DNA of 49,462 nt. Source: Coemansia sp. RSA 487 (taxonomy: Eukaryota; Kickxellomycota; Kickxellomycetes; Kickxellales; Kickxellaceae). The notes under the pieces are model-generated. The model did no database searches, was not told the origin of the DNA, and was given only the letters and a program-made list of their open reading frames with translations. The translations under genes and the position numbers were made by a program. The first letter of the stretch is position 1; each line of letters begins with the position of its first letter. The stretch spans positions 1-49,462 of the forward strand of contig JANBRJ010000114.1 of assembly GCA_027577595.1 (NCBI GenBank), written 5' to 3'. Below are positions 31,752-41,811 of the stretch, one piece after another.

Positions 31752-32492
31752 TTATGAGCCATCTACGACGCTCATGCTTGAGCAATGTATATTGGTTTGC
31801 ATGGCACTGATGGTGATTTTCACCACATTGATAGGTGCTAACGTGAATGCAGTTGCAGGATACACTTTAGTGCCCCAGTGTGGATGTGAGAGCACAAAAC
31901 ACGTTCCAATATTAATCTGACTATAGCGCAGAAGAATTTCAGCACCCTCAACATCGGGATACAGCGAAGGCCCGCTTGCTGTAAACAGTGCCATGCCAGA
32001 CATTGGATCGGTGATGTCGGCCCAGTATCCCTGTTTCCGAAGCCGGGAGACTAGTTCTGATCCCCATCGATAGAAAGCATGAAGCTTAGCGTCCTTTTCG
32101 ATCTGAGTCTCTACTTCGTATCCAACCATTGATGATGTGGTTTTTTGGAATGTTGGGATTATTAGCAGGTTGTTTTCTTTGCCAGCAACCTCGGGAAACA
32201 CAATCTTCATTTCGCGCCTCATACGGGATGGACAGGCATGGATCGAGTACTGAAGCGCAATGTTTACAATGTCTGTGCTTATCTGCACTTGCAGATCGTG
32301 TAAAATTGCTGGTAACATTGGTGCCAGAGAAAAGGTCGCATAAGTTGGTTCTACCAGCGGCACATTTCGCTTCTTGTAACTTTCGACTTTAGAGGGCCAC
32401 CTATCTTTGTTAGGCTCACTATCCAGATCTGTGCTTTTGGTAACCGTGGGTTCCTCCGCGTGTGCAATGTAAATTGTCGTTGTTGCGGGCAT
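31752..32492 (-). CDS. MMADHC: Cobalamin-trafficking protein MMADHC (cblD type)
   Basis: Cytosolic/mitochondrial adaptor that takes vitamin B12 from MMACHC and directs it to methionine synthase and methylmalonyl-CoA mutase. The 246-residue frame matches the conserved C-terminal domain of human MMADHC along its length: CPSRMRREMKIVFPEVAG (87-104), FQKTTSSM, LRKQGYWADITDPMSG (151-166), and INIGTCFVLSHPHWGTKVY (194-211). C198 sits in the pair region where the human protein has two adjacent cysteines, one of which contacts cobalt. The N-terminus (MPATTTIYIAHAEEP) is not clearly a mitochondrial presequence. It shares a 292-base divergent promoter with the uS12m gene. Finding it in a fungus implies B12 use, because Ascomycetes and Basidiomycetes generally lack B12 enzymes. 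Confidence 0.9.
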   Translation of the reverse strand: MPATTTIYIAHAEEPTVTKSTDLDSEPNKDRWPSKVESYKKRNVPLVEPTYATFSLAPMLPAILHDLQVQISTDIVNIALQYSIHACPSRMRREMKIVFPEVAGKENNLLIIPTFQKTTSSMVGYEVETQIEKDAKLHAFYRWGSELVSRLRKQGYWADITDPMSGMALFTASGPSLYPDVEGAEILLRYSQINIGTCFVLSHPHWGTKVYPATAFTLAPINVVKITISAMQTNIHCSSMSVVDGS

Positions 32493-32784
32493 TTTTAATT
32501 TTTGTTATATATTGCAAATTGAAATAAAGGTAAACGAAAAAGAATAGAGGAAAATATTTGACTTTTTTTTTTTTTGGTTTTGACACAATTTCTATACTCA
32601 CTTGATCAGATCACACCAAGGCATGAATCAGGGCGATAAGAAAGCTGCCAACGCAAAAAGGCAAGAGTTTTTTCTGCTGCTCTTTTTCTTCGCTCATCTA
32701 CAAAATAGCTGCTCCTTATTGACCTCCCTTTCTAGACTTTTTCACCAAGTGAATCAAAACACTTGCAAGGTGCCTGCGATTCAA

Positions 32785-33342
32785 ATGTTTGCGCTATTAG
32801 CAGTTCGTAATTTACGTGTTGGTGGAGCATCACCCGCCGCAATGTGGATGCCAAAGGCGCTCTTTAGTGCGGCTAACTTTTCTTCCAAAACGACCACAGC
32901 GCTGATAAAACAAATTAACCAGCAAAGCATACCAACTCTACAAACCAACACTATCCAAAATGTGGGAATGGCGACATTGAACCAGGTTATGCGCGGAATT
33001 CGGAAAAGGTTTAAGCGGGTAACGAAGGCACCGAGCTTGGACAGGTGTCCGCAGCGTAAAGGTGTCTGCATTAAAGTATACACTACAAAACCGAAGAAGC
33101 CCAACTCTGCTGTGCGTAAGGTTGCACGTGTTCGCCTAACCAACGGGAAATCGGTTATAGCATACATTCCTGGAGAGGGCCACAATCTCCAAGAGCACAG
33201 TGTTGTATTGGTACGAGGTGGGCGTGTGCCTGACCTACCGGGTGTCCTCTACCATATTGTGCGTGGTGCACTTGATCTTCAGGGTGTCCAGGGTCGCATG
33301 TCCTCGCGCAGCAAGTATGGCACTCCAAAGCCCAAAAAGTAG
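32785..33342 (+). CDS. MRPS12: Mitochondrial small-subunit ribosomal protein uS12m
   Basis: Decoding-centre protein of the mitochondrial ribosome. The ATG at 32785 gives 185 residues; the first 60 ([16 protein letters not shown]) look like a mitochondrial presequence plus linker, and the bacterial-type S12 body begins [16 protein letters not shown]. The full core is present: [68 protein letters not shown], and [11 protein letters not shown] at the end. The PNSA and [11 protein letters not shown] loops are those that contact the A site. The in-frame region before 32785 is leader. Confidence 0.97.
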   Translation: MFALLAVRNLRVGGASPAAMWMPKALFSAANFSSKTTTALIKQINQQSIPTLQTNTIQNVGMATLNQVMRGIRKRFKRVTKAPSLDRCPQRKGVCIKVYTTKPKKPNSAVRKVARVRLTNGKSVIAYIPGEGHNLQEHSVVLVRGGRVPDLPGVLYHIVRGALDLQGVQGRMSSRSKYGTPKPKK

Positions 33343-33541
33343 ATAATTGGATCGCTCTATTAAGTGTTTTTGCAACTCATACTATGAACTAAAATAAAGC
33401 TGTAACCTTGGGCCAAATGGTGTGCAAATGGTACAAATATATGAGCTGGTATGTATTGATATTTGGTTACTAAAGTGGTTGAATGAAACAACGGCGCTGC
33501 TATGGACCTCGCTTGACAAGCAACGCCAACTTTATTTCCAA

Positions 33542-33842
33542 CTAGTGATTATCGCCATGGCCGTGGTCGCCGTGATCCCAAGGATGGCGAAGTCCCTATT
33601 ATTGATATTTTCACAGGTTGTAATATAGATGCATTTAGATTATACTTTCTCTTCAATTTCTAGAGTTTGCTTGTAGATCCCAAAGATAGTGGCTAGCATC
33701 AACTTACAAAGGCGACAGGACCGTCTTCTTTAATCCGGTACATCATCCAGAACCACATGCTTGCACCAAGCGTTTTAGAAAGAATGCGGTGCTTCAGTGC
33801 TGGCTTGGGCGGGACAAATCCACCAAACGGCTTTGGAGGCAT
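33542..33842 (-). CDS. NDUFB2: NADH:ubiquinone oxidoreductase subunit NDUFB2
   Basis: Accessory single-membrane-helix subunit of the complex I membrane arm. It is too short for easy detection: exon 1 33842-33708 (45 codons) and exon 2 33595-33542 (17 codons and stop), joined in phase 0 by a GTAAGT donor and AATAG acceptor, make 62 residues. The helix is GASMWFWMMYR (about 27-37), then KEDGPVAFGLRHPWDHGDHG and a His-rich end, HGDNH. The M-W-F-W-x2-Y-R-x-K-x-D-G-P-V-x2-G-x-R-H-P-W pattern is that of plant and protist NDUFB2. Its presence implies a full respiratory complex I. Confidence 0.87.
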
Positions 33843-34539
33843 GATTTATCGTGCTGTTGCAGAAAAGCGAGAGTAGGCTGTATGCTTTGACGACTCGTAT
33901 TGCAAGTATACAGAATAAACAGATACAACAAAAGGCAGTCGAGTAGACAAACTACAAATTCATAGCAAAAATGTAGAGAAGAAGAAGCAAATTCAAAAAT
34001 GCCAATTTCACTATCTACTTTTTCATGTTATGTCACGTTATCAAAGCTATTTAATCTGTTTGATTGATTATTCTGGATTATCGATTTTCTCCTTTTCCAC
34101 TCTCAATGTGACCTTCTGATGTTGCCTCAAATGCAGTATTAAAAAGTAGCTTAATAAAGCTAGGACAAATATGTGGAAAAAAGCGATGCTAGTAGCGACA
34201 ACGGTATATCAAGTATTTAGCATAATCCATTGCTAGGACCGTTTGGTGGTGTGCACATGTCATCTGGATGTCGTATTATGATAGCATATCGACTCGCTCG
34301 CTTTATTGTTCTTTCTTCTGCTCAAACACTACAATATAATTACTGCTGCACTTGTTTACTATCAGGTTGAATCAAGTGCGTTCAATTCATTGTAAATTTA
34401 CCAAACATTTTGGAAATCCTATAAAGACGTATGCTGTGAAATAAAAGCCATGTCACGCTAGTGTGTTGTCATATGCAGGGCTGATTCCCATACAGATGGG
34501 TTGGGGCAACCACTGGTTGTGGACATTGTAATAGTGCAC

Positions 34540-34569
34540 TATATGTAACGGCTCTCTCTGTTACATATA
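34540..34569. repeat. Perfect 10-bp inverted repeat, 10-base loop
   Basis: Arms TATATGTAAC (34540-34549) and GTTACATATA (34560-34569) surround GGCTCTCTCT. The right arm runs into ATAAAAGG, so it overlaps a TATA-like sequence. Function unknown; it could be a dimeric-factor site or a chance palindrome. Confidence 0.6.
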
Positions 34570-34647
34570 AAAGGGCAACATTCCTTGGACATTGCCTTTG
34601 AGGAAATGGCATGGATTTATTTTTATTTCATTGGTTTTTATGGAAAG

Positions 34648-34695
34648 GAAATAAAAGATAAAACATCATCTGAAATAAAAGATAAAACATCATCT
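34648..34695. repeat. 24-bp unit duplicated in tandem
   Basis: Two perfect, adjacent copies of an A-rich 24-bp unit (34648-34671 and 34672-34695), starting GAAATAAAAG and ending CATCATCT. A likely replication-slippage duplication in noncoding DNA. Confidence 0.85.
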
Positions 34696-34746
34696 GAATA
34701 CTCCTTGTTATCCATCCCAGGTCCATGCTCGATTCATCACAAGCCA

Positions 34747-35595
34747 TTACTCAGCCTTGGTAGCATCATGATTACCAATCTCGCTCATGGCCCGGATAAG
34801 GTCTGCATCAAGTGCGTTTTTCTTTGCAGTCATTACTATGACGCTAAACCAGTAGTAACTAAGAGAGAGAAGAGCTATATTTGCAATTCTTACAAACCAT
34901 GCAGCAAATGGGTTGATGGGCAGAGCCGAGTTGGCAAGCTCCTTCCATACATTGATTGAAAGTGCAGTTCCATAAACGATCCGTGCAAAGAAGAAGCTTG
35001 AAACAAGGGCCATTCCATTGATATAGTACAAAATAAAATCCTGAAGCTTTAGTTCCTCCAGTGTAAGATGCACATTAAGGAATAGAGTGCTAATCTCAAA
35101 CATCATAAAGCATGCACCGTAGTACTGCAATAGAGGTGAAAATGAAAGGATATAGACACCAAATGATGTGATTCCATGCATCATAAACTGCCAGTCATTG
35201 ATGTCGATATTCTGGTATATGTTGATGATATCCCACAGAAAATATCCAACAGTCACTGCATATGTTGACTCTGCAAACTGGTCAGTTCCATGCACGGGGT
35301 TGTTTCTCAGCTTTGTGTTAGCAATGATGACAAGAGAGCGAGTTATCATATACACAGCATGACAAGTTGATGCCTTGCGCACACACCATTTGTATCTATC
35401 AGCTTTATTCATACGTTTCCACATTGAGGTAAAAACAAACGGCGTTACAAAACCCGCAAAGCGAAAAATAAACTCAAACAGGACTGTAGAGGCAATAACG
35501 CGTGGCCAGTATGCAGCTAAACGAGGCAGCCCCACAGAACTAAACAGCCCGACTGACATTTTGTTGTTGGCAAGCGTATCAATTAAAGCATCCAT
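34747..35595 (-). CDS. TLC-domain membrane protein (TLCD4/TMEM56 family), copy 1
   Basis: 282-residue multi-pass ER-type membrane protein of the TRAM-LAG1-CLN8 group, thought to act on lipid or ceramide metabolism or membrane composition. There are six or seven hydrophobic segments. The TLC core includes CVRKASTCHAVYMITRSLVI (with the conserved His), TVGYFLWDI, MMHGITSFGVYILSF (the second conserved His), QYYGACFMMFEISTLFLN and LSYYWFSVIV. It has no intron, unlike its neighbour at 36418-37450, with which it shares order and many residues; the two are tandem duplicates on the same strand. The tail DATKAE is not a typical retrieval signal. Confidence 0.85.
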   Translation of the reverse strand: MDALIDTLANNKMSVGLFSSVGLPRLAAYWPRVIASTVLFEFIFRFAGFVTPFVFTSMWKRMNKADRYKWCVRKASTCHAVYMITRSLVIIANTKLRNNPVHGTDQFAESTYAVTVGYFLWDIINIYQNIDINDWQFMMHGITSFGVYILSFSPLLQYYGACFMMFEISTLFLNVHLTLEELKLQDFILYYINGMALVSSFFFARIVYGTALSINVWKELANSALPINPFAAWFVRIANIALLSLSYYWFSVIVMTAKKNALDADLIRAMSEIGNHDATKAE

Positions 35596-36417
35596 AGTCA
35601 GTCAGCTATAAATGTATTTTGTATAAAAAAAGTTGACTGAAAAGCTAAATCCTTGACAAGGCCATTCAAACCAAGAAATAGGTAAAAGAGGGAATGCTGT
35701 AGAAATCAGAAAAAACAAGGACATTTACAATCGAGATTGTTGCATTTTTAGATAAAGATTTATACGAATTATCCGCACATAGTGGCACTTGGAGGAGGAA
35801 AAAGCAAGTAAATTTATAGCTCTATAATGGATGCAAAGAAAGCAGTTTATTCGATATCTAATATCCACCAAGCATGTATTAGAGTGCAGTTAATATTGCA
35901 TTTGATACTGTTAATTGTGGATTCTGTTATTGGCGCAATTCACTACTTTGGTATACAGGCGATTGTGTGTAGCAATCGGTGCTCTTGCATATTAGCTAGT
36001 AAAGATGACCAAGTATATATAGACCAGATTAGCTACATATGTAATGTCATCAAACATCTGCGCCTTTCGGAAATTAACATTGATCATGGATAGTAGCTTT
36101 CAGTATGCAAGATGCTGCAATAGTTGTTCCAAGTATAGAGCCACGAAAAAGATTATGATGTAGTGCACACATTTCAGAGATTAAATTACCACGAAATGTA
36201 TTCAAGATATGTTGTAACGTAGAAGAAAGAAAATCCTAAAATCAACAAGCACCTGCTACTTCTGCAAAGCAGGCTTGGACAGCATGGGGTTGTGCACTTG
36301 ATAGTAAGCAAGTGTATTCTGTGTAAGAGATGCAAACAGATATACCACATATACCCGAGTAAACCATTCTTGGCTTGTATTCCCATTTCATTCGATAGAC
36401 CGCCAAAAAACATCACA
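35596..36417. other. Intergenic region between TLC paralogs
   Basis: 822 AT-rich bases with no recognised gene. The plus-strand open frame at 35827-36093 has only a hydrophobic run and no family motif. It should contain the promoter of the downstream minus-strand TLC gene and the 3' end of the other. Confidence 0.45.
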
Positions 36418-37450
36418 TTACTCGACCTTGGATTTTGCTGGCTTAAAGCGCTTCCTTACTGCGTTGATCATTAAATAGAACCAGTAGTAGCTAAGTACCA
36501 GGACCGAGTGGTTTGCTATGCGATAAAAGTAATAAAGCGCAGCTGGCGTTCTTGTCCCTTTTGCCTTGAGATCCTCGAACATGTGATAGGACATGTATGA
36601 GCCAAACATTATGCGAACAGTAAAATACAAGAAAAGGAGCGTTGCTGCATTGTAAAACTGAAGGCGGCTTCCTGTCAGCCCGAGCTTGTCCATCCACCAG
36701 TTTATGTTTAGAAATATCGTGCTGGCCTCAAACATGATAAACGATGCGCCATAGTATTGAAGCGATGGCTTCTAAAACGAGAAATAAAACGCTTTAATCC
36801 GAATTAGTGCAAATGTAGGTTTTAAATATTGATCAGTATTTTTTGGCAGATACAATACTGTGTTGTGCATATACTTACAAATGACAGGATGTACACACTA
36901 AAGGATGCCATGGCATGAACGACAAAGCCAAGGCCTTGTTTCTTGTAGTCGTTGATTGAGATGAATATATCCCACAAAAAGTATCTACATATCGGATAAA
37001 AGAGCATGAGTGGAAATCGAATCAATATACTTTTGTTCACTTCTTTTTCATAATAGCAGTTTGAATTCCAACACAGTACAGGATACGTTACCCGCATACA
37101 ATGCTGTAGACCCAAGCAGAATAGGAATCAAAGCCATAAAGCGTGTCCTTGATCAGCTCCTCTTTGAAAAGGATTGGCACAGAAAGTATGACCACGGAAA
37201 CGGCGTGGGCTTGTGATACAACACGTACGCCCCAGTCATACTTTTGACGTGGTGTCAACGCATCAAACTTTTTGCCAAATAGGCACGAGGAAAGCGTGTT
37301 GGATGACAGGCGGAGAATCTGGCAAAACACAGCAATGCCCATTATTGCTGGCCAGTAGGATGCGAGCTTGGGTAGCCCGATCAGCAAACAAGCACTCTGT
37401 GCGGCGGGGAGGTCCACAAGCTGCTGGTAGTAGACGGCTATAAACGACAT
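36418..37450 (-). CDS. TLC-domain membrane protein (TLCD4/TMEM56 family), copy 2
   Basis: Paralog of the upstream TLC gene. Exons 37450-37092, 36984-36879 and 36771-36418 join in phase, giving about 272 residues. The first join recreates CGYFLWDIF, equal to VGYFLWDII of copy 1, and the second joins YILSF to KPSLQYYGASFIMFEASTIF, equal to YILSF-SPLLQYYGACFMMFEISTLF. The His-containing VVSQAHAVSVVIL and VVHAMASFSVYIL segments are kept. The C-terminus is KKSK-like (RKRFKPAKSKVE), basic, as in many ER proteins. Copy 1 has no intron at either site. Confidence 0.87.
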
Positions 37451-37986
37451 TTCGCAATCTCAGCCAAATTCCACAGGTTTCTTTTGTGCCCCTCGGAATA
37501 TGCCAGCCGAGGGAAGGGGAAGGTATTGGAGAGTGCAACAAGGGTAAACGGAACTAAAGAAAGGACGGAATGAGAAAACACCGGCAGAACAATAAAAGCT
37601 GAAAGAGCTGCTGAAGAGGAGAAAGAAGAAGAAAAACAAAGATAAAGGTTCTACTGTAGTATGGTGAAAGATATAGATGCCTCCAAAACAAATAAACATA
37701 GTAGGGCTGCAAGAAGGGAAAGAAGAAAGTGTGGGGGAAAAAGGAGAGATGGGTGTGTGAGCTTTTCTTGTATCCCGCGTTCCCTGCAGTCCGTCCAGTG
37801 GTTTTTTTCCACTTTGCAAATTTTGGAGAACGTGAAGGCGGGGGGAGGGAGTGGTGGTCTCTCGGCGATGCCAGCTGTTCGCTTTTCTTTAATACGAAAC
37901 GTGCATTATTTTTTAAAAATAAAAAATACTCATAATTATAAAGTGTTAAAGATATGCAAAGTTAAGACAACCCAGCTAACGGTAAG
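37451..37986. other. Spacer with G-rich tract
   Basis: 536 bases holding the promoter of TLC copy 2 and the end of the TMEM184-like gene. The plus strand is purine-rich, with G runs near 37838-37857. No coding sequence seen. Confidence 0.45.
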
Positions 37987-39486
37987 CTATCTGTTGCCTT
38001 GATAATAGTTGGATGGTGGCATTTGGCCATATGCTGTCGGGTGGTATTCATTGCTGGTATAAGATGTGTTGTTGTTGTGGAGCATGGCAGGCTGTGGGCT
38101 TTCTGCATACTGCATTTGGCGCAGAGGAACCGCCTCGCCCAGCTCTTCAGCTTCGGCAGGATCAATCTTTGTGCTGATGTTGTAGCGCACTGCTCCGTTG
38201 ATATCCATTCTTCCAAAGCGACGGCTCTTTTCGGTGTCGGGCGCCTCGGTGTTGCGGCGGATAGCTGGAGAAAATAGCCACCTGATTAGATACCAGATCT
38301 CAAGAATGAAATCTCCAAAGTTGAGCGAGTCCATGAACGCACGGCGCATAGGTGTTCTCTGTGTACCTTCAAAGCGCTTGTAAGGGCTGACTGGGAAGGC
38401 CTTGAGGAACAGAATAGCAAAGAGCACCATCTCTATGCAAATGATCAAGGCAGTCAAGCCGTCCACAACATTGTCCTTGGTCCAGTACTTTGTGGCTTTG
38501 ATGACGTGAATATTGTTGCTTCCGAGCCAAGAGATGATGAACCCTTCCCAGAACGTCAGAAACACGAGCGCCTTGATGGCAACGAACTTTATGAAAGGCT
38601 TGTGTTCTGCAATATCTGTCTTGATGACACGATAGAGGCTAATTAGCGCATACATGGCCACAGAGATGGATATAAAGTCGACGATTGATAACCAGATATG
38701 CGCATACTTTGGACGCATGCTATCTGGGCAATAGACGCCGTTTGCGTGGGTGATTATTGTGACAATCGTGTTAATTGGGCTGATGATAACATACTGAAGA
38801 ATGCCCCACTTGAGAATCACGAATGTGCGTCGGCCAGAGGGGTTCATCTTTACGCAGTTGAGCGGAAAGGTCCATTTGAGGTCTGTTTTGGAAAGCATGG
38901 AGCGTTTCTGTTCGACAGACGAATCACCGATGTACTGGAGCAGAAGCATATAGAATGCGGCTATAGCAAATGCCTCGTAACAATCGCGAACTGCTGTGTA
39001 GTATGGCGCTTCACGGTAGAAGCGGTAGCTGAGAAAAGAGATGATGCTGTAGATTGGAATCATCAGGATGATGCGCACCATGTGTCGCTGCTGGCGGGGG
39101 TTGGTGTAGTTCTTCAAGTGCGATGCGATGTGAACTCCCGAAATAATGGTGGCCACAAGTGCAAACACACCAGAAATAATCCATCCAACTTTGTGAGCTA
39201 CACATTTAGGAGTTTGTTATACATGGTGGCGACATGAGAAAGATATGAGCTAGATGCAGATTTTAGTTTATTAGGTTGCATTTCTTTTTCTTGGTGTCTA
39301 AAGAGCATACATAGCTCTAAGAGCTGCATGCTAAGAAATAAAGCCAAACAACTTACCATCAAACTGATACCAATTCAGGTTATCGCTCCCATGTATTACC
39401 GTCCAGCAGTCCTCGTTGCCGGTTTCGTATGTAGTATCACCGTTGCCAGACCCGTCAGTCCCGACCCATTCAAGCCTAAATCCCAT
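37987..39486 (-). CDS. TMEM184/LAZ1-family (DUF300) membrane protein
   Basis: Seven-helix membrane protein of the organic-solute-transporter-alpha/TMEM184 family (DUF300), found in ER, vacuole or plasma membrane; its transport role is inferred from OST-alpha. Exons 39486-39357 and 39197-37987 join in phase as FDAHKVGWII, giving 446 residues. Family blocks are NPRQQRHMVRIILMIPIYSI (the conserved basic loop), RDCYEAFAIAAFYMLLLQYI, LKWGILQYVIISPI, FIKFVAIKALVFLTFWEGFI (the K-x-F-x2-F-W block) and ALIICIEMVLFAILFLKAF. The N-terminal exon encodes an acidic, glycine-rich lumenal segment. The last 110 residues are cytosolic and disordered, with YNISTKIDPAEAEELGEAV and an Asn/Tyr-rich end. Confidence 0.93.
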
Positions 39487-40371
39487 CTGCGTATGTTCGT
39501 TTCTAGCAATGGAAGCGTGTTTGTTTGTTTGTTATCGATAAATATGGCGCGTCGATAGATGGAGACGTATTATTCTAAACTCGTTTATTTGTGAAAGTAT
39601 GCTTAAAACATCAATAGTAATGATAATGAAATATGATATAGCCGATGGAAAAGGAAAAAGAAGCAGGTGAAAGCAAGGCGCGTGTCATAAAGTATCCACC
39701 CAAAAATAGAATAGAGAAAGAGACCAGAAATAAAAAAGATGGAAAAGCTTTGGGATATGTTGCAAAAGAAGGAGCAGAAAAGAAAACGTCTTCTATCAGG
39801 AAAGAGCAAGTGAGGAAAGCCGAAAGCAGCTCTTTTAAAAAAATCCAACACTGAAAGCCCACCCTCCAAAACCCCTCCCCAACACAAGAAGAAATCACCA
39901 AGGCTTGGCAGTACGCACAGGGCGAAGATGAACTTTGGGCTGGCTTTGTTCGGCTTTTCCTCGTTTTCTCATCTCTTGAATATACCACTTGTCCAATAGA
40001 CAGGCAAAACATGGGTCAATTGTCCACGCAGATTTTCATTTGTTGCAATCTGAGCCCGTTTTCCGCCTTCTATTTTTAACTCTTTATGTTTTATTCCGCG
40101 AGAAATCAAACAGATTATATCCTGAAACAGATGTGCACAATACAACTCACATCAACTCTGCCCGCATCTTCTCTCTTCCCCTATGAATACCGAAAAACCA
40201 TCCCCAAATGCTGAGATTGTCAAGATTTTTTTATAGCATTCTCCTTTGTTAATGCAAAATAAGGTCAAAAACGCCTCCACCAACAAGGGCTTTCAAAAAA
40301 TGTTTTTTTTTACAAAAGGCAAATCACGCACATGGGCTGTTCTTAACACCCCCTTTTTGTAGCTACTGATT
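39487..40371. other. Intergenic region, no gene seen
   Basis: About 885 bases with strong purine bias on the plus strand at 39630-39840. The open frames are low-complexity Lys/Glu on one strand and Phe/Ser on the other and look like noncoding bias. It contains the TMEM184 promoter and RPB12 3' end. Confidence 0.45.
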
Positions 40372-40563
40372 TTAGCGTGCCTCGAACTGAACCATCTTCT
40401 TGGTGCGCTGCTTATACAGAATGCGGTAGCCACATTCAAGACAGCGTACGGGCTCCTTGGGCTTGATATCGTTGGGCTTTCCGCATTTGCCACAATCATA
40501 AGTCATCGGTCTGTGTCTGCTGGCCGCTGGCACCTGGCTCGGAAATGCACCCTGGCTGTTCAT
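40372..40563 (-). CDS. RPB12: RNA polymerases I, II and III shared subunit RPABC4
   Basis: 63-residue zinc-binding subunit present in all three nuclear RNA polymerases. The conserved core is YDCGKCGKPNDIKPKEPVRC followed by LECGYRILYKQRTKKMVQFEAR, with the four zinc cysteines as C-x2-C and C-x2-C and the invariant C-terminus. The first 20 residues are variable, as usual. Single exon. It diverges from BUD20 across a 524-base spacer that carries a retroposon. Confidence 0.97.
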   Translation of the reverse strand: MNSQGAFPSQVPAASRHRPMTYDCGKCGKPNDIKPKEPVRCLECGYRILYKQRTKKMVQFEAR

Positions 40564-41087
40564 TTTTCTGTCGATTACTGTTTCTTTTTAAAAGCGCTTA
40601 AGAGATTTTCTAAATGGCTAAAAGTAACACAAACAAGTGTCGGATTTTTACAATACAAGAGACGATTTCAAAGTTGCAATTTTCTACTAAAAAAGAAACA
40701 GCAAGCAAAGTGTTGCGAATATTGGCTGGTCTAGTACATGGAAAACACAGCTTGAAAAGCTAATTACCGATCAAGAAAAACTTTGATTGATTCAGGATCA
40801 ATGTCAGTTTATTCTCAAATAAGGGCACAGTGCTTGATTTATTGATCTGGTTATAGTGTTTTTTTCCAATTTTTCTGACACTTTAATATATTTGCCATTT
40901 TGCACATTAGAAAAATTTATTCTCAAATAAAAAGCCATCAGCCGAAGGCTTCCTTTTTGCTAAAGCTATTTTGAGCCTTTTTTATTTTTTATTTTCAAAA
41001 AATTCTTTTCTCTGTATTCTGTACCAGTCCAACAACACTGTTACGCAATCAACACAAGGCGCAAATAAATATAAACAATCGTAGAAT
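40564..41087. other. RPB12/BUD20 divergent spacer with retroposon
   Basis: The spacer should hold both promoters. A 93-base insertion between 15-bp direct repeats lies at 40808-40930. No other feature is clear. Confidence 0.5.
40808..40930 (+). mobile_element. Short truncated retroposon with 15-bp target-site duplication
   Basis: TTTATTCTCAAATAA occurs perfectly at 40808-40822 and 40916-40930. The 93 bases between run from GGGCACAGTGCTTGATTT to TTTGCCATTTTGCACATTAG and end with AAAAA next to the second repeat. The insert aligns with the last 85 bases of the element at 2554-2735 at roughly three in four positions by eye. Two inserts of the same sequence with different flanking duplications mean real transposition; this copy would be 5'-truncated. 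Confidence 0.65.
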
Positions 41088-41537
41088 ATGGCTCGTGTCC
41101 GCCGCAAGCGTATGCACTGCAACAACAAAGAGCTACACCATAAGTACAAGACAAAACGCCGTACAAAGGATCTGGACCAGATACAGGAAGATCTGAAACC
41201 AGAAAACAAGGCACGGCTGCTCAGCCAAGAGCTGGACGAGGAGTTGCCTGGGCTCGGCCAATTCTATTGCGTGGAGTGCTCAAAGTACTTTGTGGACGAG
41301 CGGACTCAGCGCGAGCATCGGCGTAGCCGCGAACACAAGAGGAGGCTTCGCGACTTAAAGGACCCGGCATACACACAGAAAGAGGCAGAGGCGGCTGCTG
41401 GACTGACAACGGACAACAAGCGTGCTGCTGGCCCACGCTTGGCTGCGGGTCCAATGTCGCTTCTCTCTATCAAACAGCAAAACGAACAAAAGGCTGTACT
41501 TGCATCAGCAAGCAAAAACACAATGGATACCGAGTAG
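41088..41537 (+). CDS. BUD20: Pre-60S shuttling zinc-finger protein Bud20/ZNF593
   Basis: 149-residue nucleolar-cytoplasmic protein that accompanies and helps export pre-60S ribosomal particles. The basic start [20 protein letters not shown] matches the family, and the single C2H2 finger is [20 protein letters not shown] with a second His in [28 protein letters not shown] before the finger is typical. The tail is variable. Convergent with the eL33 gene. Confidence 0.95.
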   Translation: MARVRRKRMHCNNKELHHKYKTKRRTKDLDQIQEDLKPENKARLLSQELDEELPGLGQFYCVECSKYFVDERTQREHRRSREHKRRLRDLKDPAYTQKEAEAAAGLTTDNKRAAGPRLAAGPMSLLSIKQQNEQKAVLASASKNTMDTE

Positions 41538-41811
41538 ATATTTGGTAGTTTCTCTATAAAGCTTGATGCTGTAAAAATAAAAATAAAAAACAAACATATA
41601 CGAATGTTGCCATTTTCAAGAGTCAACACATGTTTAAGCACATGCACGTAGAGCTACGTTTGCTTTGATACGGTGTACAGGGATCGGAATGTTGAAGATA
41701 CTTTTTTTAATATATTTCTGCTTCCAGCTTTTGCAAGGCAGCGGAGAAGAAAAAACAACGCCAATACAAAAACATTCACAAACTAGATGTTATCCCATGG
41801 CTCCTAGTAGC

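Larger units (their letters stand above)
33843..34746. other. Intergenic region with palindrome and 24-bp tandem duplication
   Basis: No gene seen in about 900 AT-rich bases. It holds a perfect inverted repeat (34540-34569), a TATA-like element inside and after its right arm, and a 24-bp tandem duplication (34648-34695), all listed separately. Confidence 0.5.

Noticed and set aside
35827-36093. 88-codon plus-strand frame with a hydrophobic run
   Set aside because: AT-rich, no family motif, no promoter or leader; probably chance.
39630-39850. Lys/Glu-rich plus-strand frame
   Set aside because: Reflects purine bias of the strand; low complexity and no conserved motif.
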